Assembly (NCBI GenBank): GCA_028023455.1
Contig: JAQFVV010012441.1
Location: forward strand, 1,177,911-1,241,910
Reading direction: 5' to 3'
DNA length: 64,000 bases
Source: Epiperipatus broadwayi
Lineage: Eukaryota > Onychophora > Udeonychophora > Euonychophora > Peripatidae
The translations under genes were made by a program, and so were the position numbers. How positions within the stretch are numbered: the first letter of the stretch is position 1; every line of letters starts with the position of its first letter. A model generated the notes under the pieces. It was not told where the DNA came from, made no database searches, and saw only the letters and a list, made by a program, of their open reading frames with translations. Shown here piece by piece: positions 1 to 13,099 of this stretch.

Positions 1-150
1 GGAAAGGAAAGGCAAAATGGTTAACAGGTTTCTCTGGACATAGTTGGTGAGAGATTCCTGACTCTGTATAAGAAGTCATGGTGCATCACATCGCATTACA
101 TCACAAACAGCTTGTGTAAGCATAAGAAATGGTGATCATGTGATGTTTAG
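1..150. repeat. Dispersed repeat fragment shared with 57 kb
   Basis: Bases about 20-110 resemble 57003-57105: both have a 'caggtttntctgg' segment, a 'gaagncan-ngtncatcacatc' segment and a run of CATCA/CACAT. Bases 121-150 contain a separate motif, 'cataagaaatggtgatcatg', that recurs at 18722 and about 43599 inside or beside the foldback repeats. This looks like the end of a dispersed repeat cut by the window edge. No coding frame was seen. Confidence 0.5.
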
Positions 151-1195
151 CTATTAATGAAGGTCGTTTTTAATGTCTGAGTACTCAAATAATGGTTGAA
201 AGCAATAATTTTATTTAAAGAATGAAACTACAGTTTTTAAACTTTTTTTACTTGAGAATACTTCAAGAATCTTTCTATTTTGATTGCATTAAATGATAAA
301 ATGAAAGAACATCAGATATCTTTTAAAGAAATAAATATTTTGTTTACTATGTCTTATTTGTTTTAAATTTATGATTATTTCATTAACTTTATATTGACTT
401 TATTTCTTAAAATAAAACATAAAAGGCTAAAAGACTCATTATGGAAAAATAAATATGCAAGATCTAAATTTAGAAGTAGGTGAGTTATAAGAAAAAATTG
501 GGTAAAGTAGCAGTCAAAAATAAAAGAATGACTGTAAAGGGTTAATATATATATATATATATATCACTCCCAGCCTAAGATGATAGCTCAAAAGGATTAG
601 ATATTATCTTACTGAATGACGATCTCTGAGTTGTGATGAAGTATTATTGATTCTTAGACTTTTATGGATTTTCTAAAGTCGATTTAATATTAGTTAATTG
701 ACTTGAATGAAGGTAGAAATTTTGAAAGTTTAGCCACGTGATTTTTACCTTAAACGTGATCACGTATTCTTATAAATAGATTCACCTATGTAAATATACT
801 TATTTAAAATAAAACATTTTTTTAAAATAAAAAACGTTACATTGCACTCAAAAAAAGATTAAACTTTCCGATTTTAATATGAGTATCATGTGTAATTACC
901 GGATGCGTGCAGCAGTCGACCAATTCTTTTAATCGTATTTAATTATAGCTTTAATAATATTCAGAATCATTATGCAGAGACACATCCTCAAAAACAGTCA
1001 TATTACTTTGATACCGAAAATATTATTATTAATTTACGTTTCCAACAGAAAGTCAAATAAAAAATACTAGTACGACCATTTTATTAATAGACTCTTTATT
1101 ACCTATGTTTCACGCAGTTTGTACAAGCAACCACAAAGTCATAAAATGTATTACAAAACTGTGGAGAATGTAATTGTAACTAAAAAAACATCAAG
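151..1195. other. AT-rich stretch with no gene
   Basis: There is no reading frame of useful length, and stops are frequent in every frame. A short (TA)n run lies at 545-564. I see nothing else that can be supported. Confidence 0.5.
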
Positions 1196-1196
1196 C

Positions 1197-1253
1197 GTTG
1201 GTGGCCGAGTAGTTAGCACAGCTGCCTTACAAGCAGTTGTCCCGGGATGACTA
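1197..1253 (+). repeat. tRNA-derived SINE, 3'-truncated
   Basis: The sequence opens with a tRNA-like D-arm and A box (GGTGGCCGAGTAGTTAGC) and continues into an anticodon arm with stem CTGC/GCAG and 7-base loop CTTACAA, which would read as Val (UAC). It ends after CCCGGG without the T-arm/B box. It matches the heads at 1745 and 42184, so it is a repeat and not a functional tRNA gene. The missing B box and acceptor stem argue against a tRNA. Confidence 0.6.
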
Positions 1254-1744
1254 CAAAAAGTTTGTATATTAATTATTTTGGACAATGTACGTGGGTTGTC
1301 CAAACTATGTATTTTATTTTCAAACTCTTATTTACTTGCAATTCTGAAAAAACAAATTGATAAAACAAATAATCTTACCTTTATCCAATATTGATGAAAA
1401 GAATTGAGAAATAATGGTTTTTATTGCTTTAAATACGTTTTGTATCACCTACATTAACTAAGTGGGAGATCTTTAACCTATTGTTCCAACGTCGCGATGG
1501 TTCATAATTTTAAAATAAAATTGAAATTGATTAGATATGGTAACCTGATAGAAAATACTGATTATCTCTTTATTTTAAAATATTATTTTAAAACACATAA
1601 GATTAATTAAATAATAACATATAAATACATAAAATAATTTGATATATATATTATGATAAAATTTTTCTCAATTAAAGCAGGAAATTAAAATAATTTTAGA
1701 ACTCTATATTGAGAAATTATTAAGATTAGCGGTTATTGTCTTGA

Positions 1745-1850
1745 ATTGGTGGTCGAGAGGTCAGCGCGGTTGCCTTGCACTTGCAGGCAGTTGCCCGGGT
1801 TGCGGGTTCGCGTCCCGGCCGATGCTATGACACTTTAAAAAAAAAAAACT
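1745..1850 (+). repeat. tRNA-derived SINE, complete short copy
   Basis: A box-like GGTGGTCGAGAGGTCAGCG is followed by a degenerate anticodon arm, a B box (GGTTCGCGTCCC), a short tail ending GATGCTATGACAC, and a poly(A) run at about 1838-1848. An internal pol III promoter plus an A tail is the standard layout of a short SINE (about 100 bp). The same tail GATGCTATGACAC occurs in the copy at 42184. I could not define target-site duplications. Copy 1197 is in the same orientation about 550 bp upstream. Confidence 0.75.
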
Positions 1851-2229
1851 TTTGTTTACGTCCTTATTAAGGTTCATATTTACAGATCTCTCTGTAAGGA
1901 AGATTATGGAGAGTACTTCTGTAATTTTTTCAACTATAAATATTCTATGCTGTGTTTCTATATTACGCCCCAACAAACAATCTTTTTGTCTATCCTGATC
2001 TTTTAATAGAAATTTGTTTTTGTTACTCAAGAGTATTTTAGCTTGCTAAATTCCAAGTATGCTAAGAAGAAATCAAGATTGGCATAAAGAAATATTAAAT
2101 GACTATTATTCAGAAAACTAATTTATAGATTTGGAAAGGTATCTGGACAGTAAACTTACTAATTATTAAACCCACAATAGGAGTAATGTATATAAATGTA
2201 GATAGATGTACTTAGATCTAAACTGATTA

Positions 2230-2505
2230 AAATTATATTTATAAAAATTGATAAACTTTTCTTAAACAAATTGCAATTAAATTCTAAACATTAGGAACTC
2301 TAAATAAGAAAAGCTCCAGTATAAACATATCTTAAATAAGCGCTTTCGATATCTTGGTTACGATATTATATTCATAGCAATGGATAATGGACAGAAGGAT
2401 GGTGGGTATAAATAGGATGTAAATTTAAATAAATGTATCCAAATGAATTAGATAGCCATTTTTTAGAAAGGGAAAAGCAGGATTCCTTTTTATTTAGAGA
2501 GTTTG
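2230..2505 (-). repeat. Inverted PLE terminal arm (left)
   Basis: Its reverse complement matches 3120-3390 in order: the 'aaaaaggaatcctgcttt' block, the 'ggctatctaa' block, a 'ccaccat' block, 'tatgaatataatat', 'aaccaag', and a 'tcttattta' block. The two arms flank the PLE coding remnant at 2560-3130 in opposite orientation. Inverted partial terminal copies are a known arrangement for Penelope-like elements. The second copy of this block (57.7 kb) lacks the left arm. Confidence 0.65.
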
Positions 2506-2557
2506 AAATATTGGTGATTTATCATGCCTCCTTTTTCTTGCACTTGGAGTCATTTCC

Positions 2558-3130
2558 TTGAATGCACATGAGGCTAACACATATAAATACATTAATAACT
2601 TATGTATCATTGGTTTCAAATACAGGTCACTCACTAACATTATCAACAAATTCTACAACAAAATCAGAACAAAATCCCTCCATTGGACTCTAAGTCATGT
2701 ATATTGCTCCCTTATATCCCTAAGGTCTCAAGGAACATAAACAAAATATGCTCAGAATCATATAGAGCCAGTTTTTTCATGCCACCCTCTATAAACAGGT
2801 TAATGAACAACTCCAAAGATAAATTCCCCACAGAAAATACCCCTTACACTAATTACAAGATTATTTACTCTCAATCCAGATGTAATGCAGTCTACTATGG
2901 ATAATCATGCATCAGCTATGTAACAAGATTTTCCCAACAATCAATATCTCTACAAAAGAGCCAAAAGCAATTCAGAACACAATTCCATATTTCTGGAACT
3001 TCAAAACATACTTGGCCATACATTTGAACCCATATTAGTCAGTGGCAGGCACATCAAATGAAATAAAGTATAAGATAAAGGAGACATGGCACATTTCCAA
3101 TAACTCAAACCACATAAATAAAAAGGAATC
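2558..3130 (+). pseudogene. Penelope-like element C-terminal remnant (GIY-YIG)
   Basis: Translating across frameshifts gives the PLE linker and the start of the endonuclease: 'LPYIPKVSRNINKIC' (frame from about 2704), 'FFMPPSINRLMNNSKDKFP', then 'NYKIIYSQSRCNAVYYG' ending in TAA at 2902. The last segment matches the N-terminal GIY-YIG pattern (Y...C..CNAVY.G). After the stop, other frames continue the domain ('QYLYKRAKSNSEH'). Several frameshifts and stops make it dead. No reverse-transcriptase part is present, so the copy is strongly 5'-truncated. A second, less damaged copy is at 57710-58240. The family call rests on remembered PLE motif patterns. Confidence 0.7.
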
Positions 3131-3390
3131 CTGCTTTCACTTTAAAAAAAAAAGGCTATCTAATTTTTTAGATACATTTGCATAAATTTACATTTTATTT
3201 ATACCCACCACTCTCCAGTCCACTACTCATCGCTATGAATATAATATCATAACCAAGTTATTGCAAGCGTTTATTTAATAGAGGTCTACACTGAAGATTT
3301 TCTTATTTAGTATTTCTAGTGCTTAGAATTTAATTAAAATTATATTTGTAAAGAGTATTACATTTTGCTTATATATTAATTTTATCTATT
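3120..3390 (+). repeat. PLE terminal arm (right), copy 1
   Basis: This is the noncoding stretch directly after the PLE remnant and the inverted partner of 2230-2505. It is also present downstream of the second PLE remnant (58218-58480). It includes a conserved segment with 'ctatgaatataatatc', 'aaccaag' and, in the less decayed arms, GAAAGCGCTT. That could be a decayed hammerhead, but the CUGAUGA box is not intact. Confidence 0.5.
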
Positions 3391-3599
3391 GAAACTTGTG
3401 TTTAATATGTTTTTGCTTTTTATTTTAAAGTTAGGGTTGTGTTCAAATGCTAGGCTCTTTAAAATTATAGTGAAATATACAATAATGTTATCAATAGATT
3501 AAAAATAGACTTCAGTAATTCTCCCTTTTTATTTAATTCAGAAAAATTTCAAATGAAAAGAAAGACTATTTATGCTAAAGGAGTAAAAATAGCTTCCAA

Positions 3600-6540
3600 A
3601 TGGAAATAAATAAAATTAATTTATCTATAGAAAATATTGCTAATTTTTTAAATATAGACAATGAGCAGGAAAATTGTAGTAATATTTCAATTCAGACTAC
3701 ACATGAAAATTAAAAAATGAATGCTAAGAATTACATAACCACCTTTGAGAAATTTAATATTTCTGAAACTATAGCTATTTTGAAATGTTTTCATAAGTTC
3801 CACAATGATAAAATAATCATTATTGCTAATACTGATCTCAATGTCTCCAAGTTAAAGTTTCCCACTGACGAATTCTGTGACTTTTTAACAGAGAAATAAA
3901 CTTTGGGGAATAATCTACCAAATTTTAGATCATCCTAATAATCGATATATTATCCCAGAATTTCATAATGTTGCTTAAAAGCAAATATTTTAGAAAATAC
4001 AAAATTTTTAAATAATAAAATTATACGTTATATAGATATCAATAGGTTCGTATTAATCAAGAACTGCTGTGGTAAATATGAAACTCAGGATCTATTGGTC
4101 TTAGTCAACTTCAAATTTAAGGACCTGCTAGAAAAAATCCCCCCTATTCATGTATTAACCAATACTGCTATGTGTACTACCACACTGAATGAAAACATTC
4201 AACCTCTATAAACACCCACTTTGCATGCAACAGACAACTCATTATTAGAAATCCCTTTTAGAGGTATTCAACGATAGAGTTTCTTTGTAAGACCAAGTCT
4301 CATATCATTAAAGAATGTCTTAATTGATTTTGTAAACAATGTGGGTTGAAAAATCACAAAACACATGATTTCAGCAAAATGACTATAAACTCTTTGGATA
4401 AGACAAAACCAATATAAAAAAATCAGCTTAATTTTCAACTCCAAGCAGGAAAACATACAAAGTAGAAGAATTGCTTAATATTATCATCAGATATTCCATA
4501 TTAGCTAGAAATCAACTAACTAATATAGACATTATCTAACAAAACAATGATTATTGTTCCATATCAGAATCTGAATTGAACAGCTCAACAGAGGCACCAC
4601 TTATCCCAAATTCTCAATTCTTCTCTGATGAGATATATCCAATGGGAGGTAGCAAATGTGCTTCAAACAATATGAAAAAAGAAGAAAAGAGCAGTGAAAA
4701 ATCCAAAAGATAAATGAAGAATACCATTTACCACAATCTGAAGGATTTAAAATTATAAAAAAAGTTCAAAATCAAATATGAGTTATAAATACTGGCAAAA
4801 ATCTAAACTTGCAAATTCTGCATTGGAAATAAACACCTCAATATATAATTATACAAGGGCACCATTGTAATAATCTAATAATACATAAGCAACTATCTTC
4901 CTCAACAAGATGTGATGCTATTATAAGAGAGATTCAGATCCAAAAAGTCATAATTCTGCAATGGATTGGAATAGAATTCATGGTATAAATTGATCTTGGG
5001 ACTCTTCATTGCTCTGGATAACTTGTGGTTTTTATTGAACTCTCCATCATTTTCTTCTTCATCAATAGAGATGTCAACAGAAAAATCAAGTCTGACAGAT
5101 AAGAAAGGTACTTGAAAATCATACAATAAAAAACTGCTTTTATCAATATAGGTCTAGTTTTATCACAGTAGTGTTTTTTTGTTGTAAGCTGAAAATTTAT
5201 TTCTATCTTATGTCTTGTTGGTTAAAGTCTTTCCATCCATATGGTCCTTAATCTTTATATCACATTGGATATTAGTTTTAAGTAGTTATTTTTCCTTCCT
5301 GAATTTCAAAATCAACAGAGAACTTTCCATAATTGGAAGTAAATGTAAGGGGAATTAACTCTATTCACTGTATGTTTGTCTATAGCAATTGAATCACCAA
5401 ATTTACCTCTTATATTGTTCTTTTCATGGAGACCAAATAATCTATAAATTATCATTTTAATTCTGAGATCTAGTCAAATTTACTTATTGTAAATTTTTAG
5501 TATCTAATACTGCAGCTGCTGAAGTTGGTACTCTTATTTATAATAAGTTTCCTCTCAAACATTTAGTATATTATATTTAAAATGCATATGAGTATAACAC
5601 TTTAACAGCCTGTTTTTACTCTAAACTTTGAAATACTATATTTGTCAACAAATATCCACTAATTTATCAATTAATAAATCAAGTCAATTTAACATTGGCA
5701 ACTAACTCTTACCCAAATTTATTAATTGAGGACTTTAAATGTCCTATTTTAGTTTTGACACAAACTATTTATCTCTTATTAATAGGAATCTTATAAGTGC
5801 AAAAGGTTTTCCCCTAGTAATCTTATCTCACAGTATATAAATAAATATTTTTTATTGACTTTCTCTTCTATTCTGTCCCATCCTGTATCTTATCTCCTTC
5901 TCTGATTATCTAGCATTCAACATATACAAACAAAAACTTGTGTTCCCACTTAATAATACTATTGGACTGCTGAAAACCTCTGCTCCCGAGGCAGTGATTT
6001 TAGATATTTTCTAAATATTTTGAAAAAAATAGGACACTTTTTCTTAAACCTTGGTTCTTCTTTATTAACATAACAGCATAAACAATTAGACATTTTACTT
6101 GCAAAAACGAATCTCTAATTGGTTTTGTAAAAGAGTTGGATTCATTGCAATTGAAACTAAGAAACAATTCTAGTAATCCTTCCTTGCTTATTGAGAGTAC
6201 AAGTAGGTTAACTCATATTGGTTGACTACCTGCCTACCAAAAAACAAAAAAATAAATCCTTTCTCTATTTTAATAAACAATATGATTGCTGGAGAAGATG
6301 TTACTTCATATCTTCCTCCATTTTAAATTCTGCTAGTCAAAAATTAATTCTATCTTCTAAGGTATCTTCATCCTTTTTTGATATCAGTGAAGATCTTAAA
6401 ATCACAAAGTATAAAATAGCTTCAAAGTTAAACTCTATTCCAGAGAATCCACATTCAGGGAAATATGTTATTCTGAAATTTTTATTCATCATATGTGAGC
6501 CATTACACTATTTCAATAATATATAACAGTACTTAGGGAT
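3600..6540 (+). pseudogene. Decayed non-LTR retrotransposon (ORF1 plus endonuclease remnant)
   Basis: A frame opens at ATG 3600 ('MEINKINLSIENIANFLNI'), is cut by one TAA, then continues as a 60-residue open segment (3717-3899: 'ITTFEKFNISETIAILKCF'). Further fragments follow in order. About 4020-4200 gives 'RYIDINRFVLIKNCCGKYE' and 'FKFKDLLEKIPPIHVLTN'. About 4280-4420 gives two zinc-knuckle-like motifs, CKTKSHIIKEC (C-x4-H-x4-C) and CKQCGLKNHKTHDF (C-x2-C-x4-H-x4, last Cys now Phe). About 5720-5750 gives 'LLIEDFKCPI', which fits the GDFN motif of APE-type LINE endonucleases. ORF1 with CCHC knuckles followed by an endonuclease is a LINE layout. Stops and frameshifts throughout make it inactive. 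No reverse-transcriptase domain was recognised. The first 420 bp recur at 58708-59121. Confidence 0.65.
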
Positions 6541-8838
6541 CAGTCTGGACATCAAGATTGATTATGGATAATTCTGGACACTATGTTTGGAAGCCATGCT
6601 TTTTTATTATACATTTTCAGAGGCATAGTTATCCTGTAAGCAAAAAAAAATATGTTTTACTTTTTAGTATTAAAAATATCAATAAATTGACTATAAATTC
6701 CTGTTAACTTTAAAAAATAGCAATAAATATATTATAAATTCTATTCACAATATGTAATTATTTTTTTTTAATATATTGTACTATGTCTAAATGCTAATAG
6801 GTTTATAACATTGGTTTTACATTCAGAGTATTTAACCTTCAGCATGATTGTTTTATTTTCCAATCACATTTGCCCCACTGACTACATCATTATATAATAA
6901 AAATTAGGATGCTAAACAATAGTTTCCTTCCATGAAACTACTGTGGATCAGTTCATTATATAGCATCTATAATTATGCTATTAAGAAAAGCTTATGAATC
7001 TAATTTATAAAGCTATCTATATAGGCATTTATAATTCTAGGGAGGATCACAGCATATTTTGGGATAATTACGATACTAAGTTGTAGCTTCATGCTGTATT
7101 TTATCACTTCAGCTAAATATTAATTAAATATCACATTTAAAGCAAATCTAACTTAAAGTGGTTATAAGCTTTTATCTATAACTCTTAAATAAGACATTTT
7201 ATCCATTTCAGAATGGAGTTTCGTTTGTGCGTTAATAAATGCGAAATTACATATATGTGTGAAAAGATTTAATCACTTCTCACTAATCATTTAACTAAGA
7301 GTAAAATTCTGTTTTGAACAAATACAGCATAAACAAATATATAATTGAAAATAAAATAAAATTGGCATAGACTTAACTAAAAGAAACATAAGTTTAAAAA
7401 TAAGATTTCATGTAAGTGAAATTTGAAATTTGGCTTTATTTTAACTTAGTTTAAAAAGGGAATTGAAACAAAATTACCTTAACTTGATTGATTCAGTTTA
7501 ATATAGATTTAACTTATTTGCTAGAATTATTAATAAAGGCAAATATTATTGTTAGATTAAATTACATAATATAATTTAGAAGCATAATTATCATTTAAAT
7601 GAATCATTCAGAATTATACACAATAAATAAGTTATGATAAATCATTGGAAATCACTCAATTAAAGCATGTTAAAACTAATCAGTTTTAATAAATCAAAAT
7701 AACTTAGAATAAACTAGTAATTCAGTAAATAAATCAGAAAATAAGTCAATAAATCAGCAAATCAGGCAAGATTTGGATTTTAAATAAAGCAAATAAAAAT
7801 AACATTTAACTGGTAAGTTTAGAATACATTATTACTTTGGCCATAATTAATAGATTTAGCTCACTTTTAGGAATTAACGAATTTTAGTTGAACAGTTAAC
7901 TTTAAGTTGAGGGAGGTTTGTTACCGCAATCTTTTCTCTGCTGGGAAGTTGGCTTCATGTTGAGGAATTCTTTCAGGTGGCATCGGCTTCTACTTCACTG
8001 CTCTCCACATCTGGTAGACCATCATGGGGTCTAGAAAGCAATGGAATTGCCATTCTAGCCTACTATCATCATCATTACCAATTTGAAAACATGCTAAAGT
8101 GAATAATTAAGAATAAAATTCTGATCTCCTTCAAAGATGGCTGAATCAACTTATATACTAGTTTATCCCCTATCCCCTGTCTTAATAATTTTAGATCTTT
8201 TCTAATTACCTGCATTCTAGGAAATCATGGAATCCCCATTGTGATTGATTTTTCTACAGGTGGGTCTTCCTTTGGTTGACCATGTTTTTTTCCTTTGGTT
8301 GATCAGGATAATTTATTCATACTTTATTTTAAAATCTATTTTTACTCTTACATTAGTAACTAGGTCATAATACAGCATGAAAGATTAAATTTATGAAATC
8401 ATCCTTTTTAGAAAAACAAATCTAAAGATGGAAAACATTTGTTATATATGTAACTCAATTATATAATTTAGCGATACATGCAGAAAATATAATAATTTCA
8501 AATATTAGTTTTAGAATAAATATTCTAGATAAAGAAGTTTCTAATGTTTTAATTCTATTAACATTATTGTTTCCTGCATATATGTAGTTTTTTGTTACAC
8601 ATACAAAGCATTTTCCATTTATTTACTACTAGACATATATATGTGCATATTTACTGATTTTTATACATATACATATGTTTCTTTTACTGTATGTTAAATA
8701 TACGCACACATACATGACTAGTACATCTAGGTTTAAAATTAGCATGATTTTAGTACAATATTAACATAATATAATTATAATATATGAGGATTTGGGTATA
8801 CGTGTACATAAATAAACACTACTATAGTATATAGTAGG

Positions 8839-8872
8839 TGAAACAGTAGGATAGACAGATCTGACTGTTTCA
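8839..8872. repeat. Small dispersed hairpin repeat, copy 1
   Basis: Arms TGAAACAGT and ACTGTTTCA are perfect complements around a 16-base loop. The same arms with a similar loop (containing AGATCT) occur at 38000-38033, both preceded by TA-rich DNA ending in 'ataggtgaaa'-type sequence. A short mobile inverted repeat is likely. Confidence 0.4.
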
Positions 8873-10857
8873 TTATAAATCAATCTTCTCTATGATCATA
8901 AGTTTATTTCAGATTATTCTATCTAGTCCAATTTTTATCATTTTCTCAATATTCATATTCCAAATCAATCTTCTCTCTATCCAAAATACTCCTTTATTTT
9001 TTGAGATGGTCATTAGTTTATTTTAGGCTACTTTATCAAATGGATTTTTCCAAATCTATAAAACATGTACCGATAGTTTTATTTTTCCAATTTATCTCTG
9101 CAATTGTTCTATCAACACCAGTAATATCTTTTGAACTTTTCTCTATCTGTAAATGTAACTGTTCTTTTTCAATATAATATTCTACCTTCCCATGAATTCT
9201 TGATTTGAAAGAGTCAATAAAATGTTAAAAGCATGAGATAACATACTTATTATTTTTAGCAACTGAAATTATTGTAGTCCTCTTTTACTAAACAGACACT
9301 AATTGGCTTATTTCTAAACATAATGCATAAACTAACAGTATCTTGCATGCATACCAATAAAATAAATATGGATATCAATAAATTGGAATAAGTTTTAATT
9401 AACATAATGCTGCAGTTAACTGATGCACTAGATAATTTATGTTTTCCTACACTATGACTTCCTCTTTTTCTCTAACATATATTGTAACCATATGGGTTTC
9501 ATTGCATACAACAACATAGTAGTGTGTGTGCACAAATATATATAAAGTTGAGAGAAAAAGTAGATATAAATGCAGTCAAAATTTTTTTGTAGATATTTTC
9601 TACATTTTACTGGAGTAAAGTGAGAGGGTGAAATAATTTTGAATTTTAAAATAAAATTTTATTATGGAATAAACATTTAAGAAGATCTAAGCAATATTTT
9701 TATTGAATTCTGATTTTGAAATTTTGAAATTAAAACAAGCATGTTTTATATTGAAATAAATCTACTGATAAGTGTAAAAATCCACTATCTACTTTAGAAA
9801 TCCTTTTTTTAAAAAAACTTGTAGATCATACTTTGGTAAAATTCTGAAGTTGCTTTTAAAAGGATTAAAGTAGATGAAAAAAAAATTGAAAAGAACCATT
9901 AACATTTTTGAGTTAATGAATTTTTTCCTCCCTGCCCTAACTATAAAAAGAAATGACAAAAAGATTAGTTGGTTAGCTGGTTTTCAGAGTTATGGAAAAC
10001 TATCATGAAGATGTAATTGAAGGCAGTGACTGATACTAGTTCACTATGCTGGAGTTTTGATTCACCTAGAAGACCCAACTTCTCTGTGTTCTCTGTAGTC
10101 AACATAGTATTAGATGGCTGGCCTGAAGTCTACATGGAGCCAATTGAATGCTAGAAGTTATTTGATTATATTTCTCCCAATGTTGAAAATTCTGGACTGG
10201 TCACAATCAAGAGAATCAATTATCTTGCTGAAGAATGCTGTTCTATCTGTATGCAGAGAAACACATATAAATGTATACATATGAAGGACAGCTGGTGGAC
10301 AATTATACATATAGAGAATGATATAATTTTCAATCATTTATTGAAGAAGAAAAAAGATATTTGAACTTTCTATTTAAAAAATATAAACAAGTAAATACAT
10401 TTTTCTTGAGTGAAATGATTGATTCATTGATGATATTATTTTGAAAAAAGAAATCTTTAGATTAAGAAAAAAAAAACTTACTGGAGTATTTTTTTAAAGA
10501 CATTTATAATTAATCAACAAGAACCTGTCTGAAAAATATGATATTGTTTTTTTAAGGCACAAAAAAAGAAAACTTATGAAAGAATTTAATAACTGATCGA
10601 TATTACTTTTTATATATACACACATACATGAATTTTATGCATATTTTCAAAGTGGAATTAATTATGAAAAATGTAGTTTTAATAGTTTTATTAGTTTGAT
10701 AAAATATCATGGTGTAAACATCAGCATACACATGCATTTTTATGCACACACACATGTTAAATCTATCATTAATTATGTATTATAAGAAAGAAAATGAATT
10801 TCATTTATAGGTTTATGAATTCAAATATATTAATAAATTATTATATTGCATGTCTAT

Positions 10858-10860
10858 GCA

Positions 10861-10896
<36 letters not shown>
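10858..10896. repeat. (AT)n(GT)n microsatellite
   Basis: About seven AT units run directly into about eleven GT units. Confidence 0.85.
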
Positions 10897-12291
10897 TTTA
10901 TGTAAACCTTGCATGAGACATTTGTATCAATAAAATGTGATAACTTAAAATTTTTATTATTATTTTATGACAATTCAGATTATACTGCAAATATATCTGA
11001 TAATATATATGTGTATTATATAAACCCAATGGTGATAAGTAAATCATAATATAACTTAAATTTTATTTTCATGTTAATCAAAATCAGAAAGCTTATATGT
11101 GTATATCCATATTCTGTGGACTTTAATTTTATTTTTTATTGTTATTAATGAGCTTATATTTCATTATTAAAATTATTCCAGTGAATTTAATTCTAAATAG
11201 TTAGAATACTATATATTGTATCATCTCTTGGTCACAGTAACAGTTATAGAGCTTGTGTTTCTGAGACAGATTCATGCATAAACAGTCTATTATATGAAAT
11301 GGCTGTATATTAGTGTTTATGGCATCCAGTTGATGATCATCCCGGATTGATACAAAGAGAATATTCTTTAAAATACATGCACTACATTTTATTTAGTTTA
11401 GTCTCTATTAAACATTAAGTTTACATTTGGCCAGTATATCAATGGCATTAAATGGACAGATCATTGATGATGATCAGCATGTTTTAATATCCCAGCATTA
11501 TTGTTTTTTGATTATATATTCTGATAGATTTGCATTTAAGTTTGTGCATCCAAATTATGTTTAAATAATTGCTCGAAGTTGGCAAGGGCTAAATATTTAG
11601 TCTGGTTTACAGTAGATCAATTTCAAATTCAATCACAAGATTGACTGTTGATTTACTTTGTTGTTGATCATTCATGATGATGAATGACTTATACTTATTT
11701 ATCATGCTGGTGAACTTATAGTTAATTATGCTTATACTTAAGATAATTATCTCCTGCTAACCTCTCATAGAGTGATCTCACCAAGATCTTTCATTCTCAT
11801 TACTTGATATTTAATTTATATTAAATATTATTTTATCATTACTTTTATATATTATTACTGAGATATATTACATTTATACATAACATTACTTATATATTCT
11901 TTTTATATTAAATTTTTTTATTATTTTTATTTGGGGATGATGATTATATCAACCCAGGTTCAACCCCAAATATTCAGATTCATCCATGTATAATTTATTA
12001 AAAATGTATATAAACCAATGTTTCAACCAGATCACATTTGTCATCAATTTTTTTTCCAATTTTTAGTTCTTCAAAATTTTCATCACATCATCATCCAGTT
12101 CAAATCTTTTTGTTGTAAAACACTTTTCATTAGACTTATTAACCTTCTTTCAGATAAATCAAATCTCAAAGATGAAATAAATCCTATAAACTCTGATTTA
12201 TCAGGTAATGACTATAATAATAAAACAATACACAGAGCTTAATTCAAACCCTAAACAATCAAAATAAAAAAACAAAAAAAAAGAAACAATT

Positions 12292-12746
12292 ATTAGAGTT
12301 TGTATTCCTTATATAAAAGGAACTATAGACAATATTGTACATGTTCTAAGACATTGTAATATCAAGACAACATATACTCCTTATGAAAAAATTAATAGCA
12401 TTATAACCAAGCCTAAAGACTCAATCCCTCTTGAAGCACATGGAGGTAATGAAATTCCATGTAACATTCGTAAAGCTTCCTATATAATTATGAGTAATCA
12501 TTACATCAATGCTAGAAGAGATGAACACATTAATGTAGCTAAAAATACACATCATCAACAGTACTATTTCTGCATGCTATAGATACAGGTCATAGTATTG
12601 ATTTTCTAATAAGAGAATGCTATCCAGATGTGACATTTTCCAATAATGGCAGATCAGAGAAGTCACTGAGATCTTTAAAAGGCCAGATTATATTAACAAA
12701 CATGATGTCAAATGCACATTGCCTTCTATTTGCAATTTTTTTTTAA
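12292..12746 (+). pseudogene. Penelope-like element C-terminal remnant
   Basis: From 12295 the frame reads 'RVCIPYIKGTIDNIVHVLR', then 'KPKDSIPLEAHGGNEIPC' (the GIY-YIG lead-in seen as 'PLPKDKIALECHGVYEIPC' in the copy at 62.3 kb), then 'ASYIIMSNHYINARRDEHI', which corresponds to the YIG...R..EH part. It hits TAG at 12580. A shifted frame continues 'AIDTGHSIDFLIRECYPD' and 'SEKSLRSLKG', ending at about 12746. The catalytic Arg and Glu-His context are visible, but the first Tyr and the Gly of YIG are changed. Only the C-terminus survives. Confidence 0.75.
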
Positions 12747-12918
12747 AAAACTCATTATTATTTGAGTCCAAATAAAATTTATATACTTGGAGTTTGGATG
12801 TAATATAGTGGGCTTAAAAACACATCATATATTACAAAACTCATTAATCTAAATAAATCCTCATAATTATCATTCCTATTAATAAAACGTTCATTATTGT
12901 TATATATAAGTGTTTACA

Positions 12919-12920
<2 letters not shown>

Positions 12921-12952
<32 letters not shown>

Positions 12953-13070
12953 ATGAACTTGGATAATATTTCATTCATTTCTTTAGCCCTTGAAAATCTT
13001 TGATATATATATATATATATATATTTCTTTAGCCCTTGAAAATCTTTGATATATATATATATATATATAC
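12921..13070. repeat. (TA)n array with internal duplication
   Basis: Three TA runs (12921-12950, about 13002-13023, about 13050-13069) are separated by two copies of a 33-base unit starting 'atttctttagcccttgaaaa'. A tandem duplication of TA run plus spacer explains the layout. Confidence 0.85.
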
Positions 13071-13099
13071 TCATTCACATTTGGTATGGCAAAAGTGTA

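Larger units (their letters stand above)
6545..12290. other. AT-rich intergenic DNA, mostly unrecognised
   Basis: No gene is supported. About 7400-7800 is a loose array of AAATAAATCAGA-like words. 7910-8070 is a less AT-rich patch without a convincing frame. A small hairpin at 8839-8872 has a partner at 38000-38033. A mixed (AT)n(GT)n microsatellite lies at 10858-10896. A 74-residue frame at 12018-12242 has no recognisable motif and leads directly into PLE remnant sequence, so it is probably chance or part of that element. Confidence 0.4.

Noticed and set aside
1197-1253. tRNA gene
   Set aside because: It lacks the T-arm and acceptor stem and matches two other SINE heads.
2340-2380. Hammerhead in the PLE arms (GAAAGCGCTT with an ATATC/GATAT stem)
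   Set aside because: GAAA and a palindromic stem III are visible on the minus strand, but the box reads CTATGA and spacing is off in all three arms; kept only as a note in the arm entry.
4624-4640. CTGATGA as a hammerhead core
   Set aside because: No paired stem II or GAAA at suitable spacing; the heptamer is expected by chance. The same was decided for similar heptamers at about 22203, 29312, 36641 and 52167.
6218-6526. 102-residue frame as a host gene
   Set aside because: It continues the decayed LINE tract and has no motif of its own.
12018-12242. 74-residue frame before the 12.3 kb PLE remnant
   Set aside because: No recognisable motif, and the adjoining decayed PLE makes a host gene unlikely.
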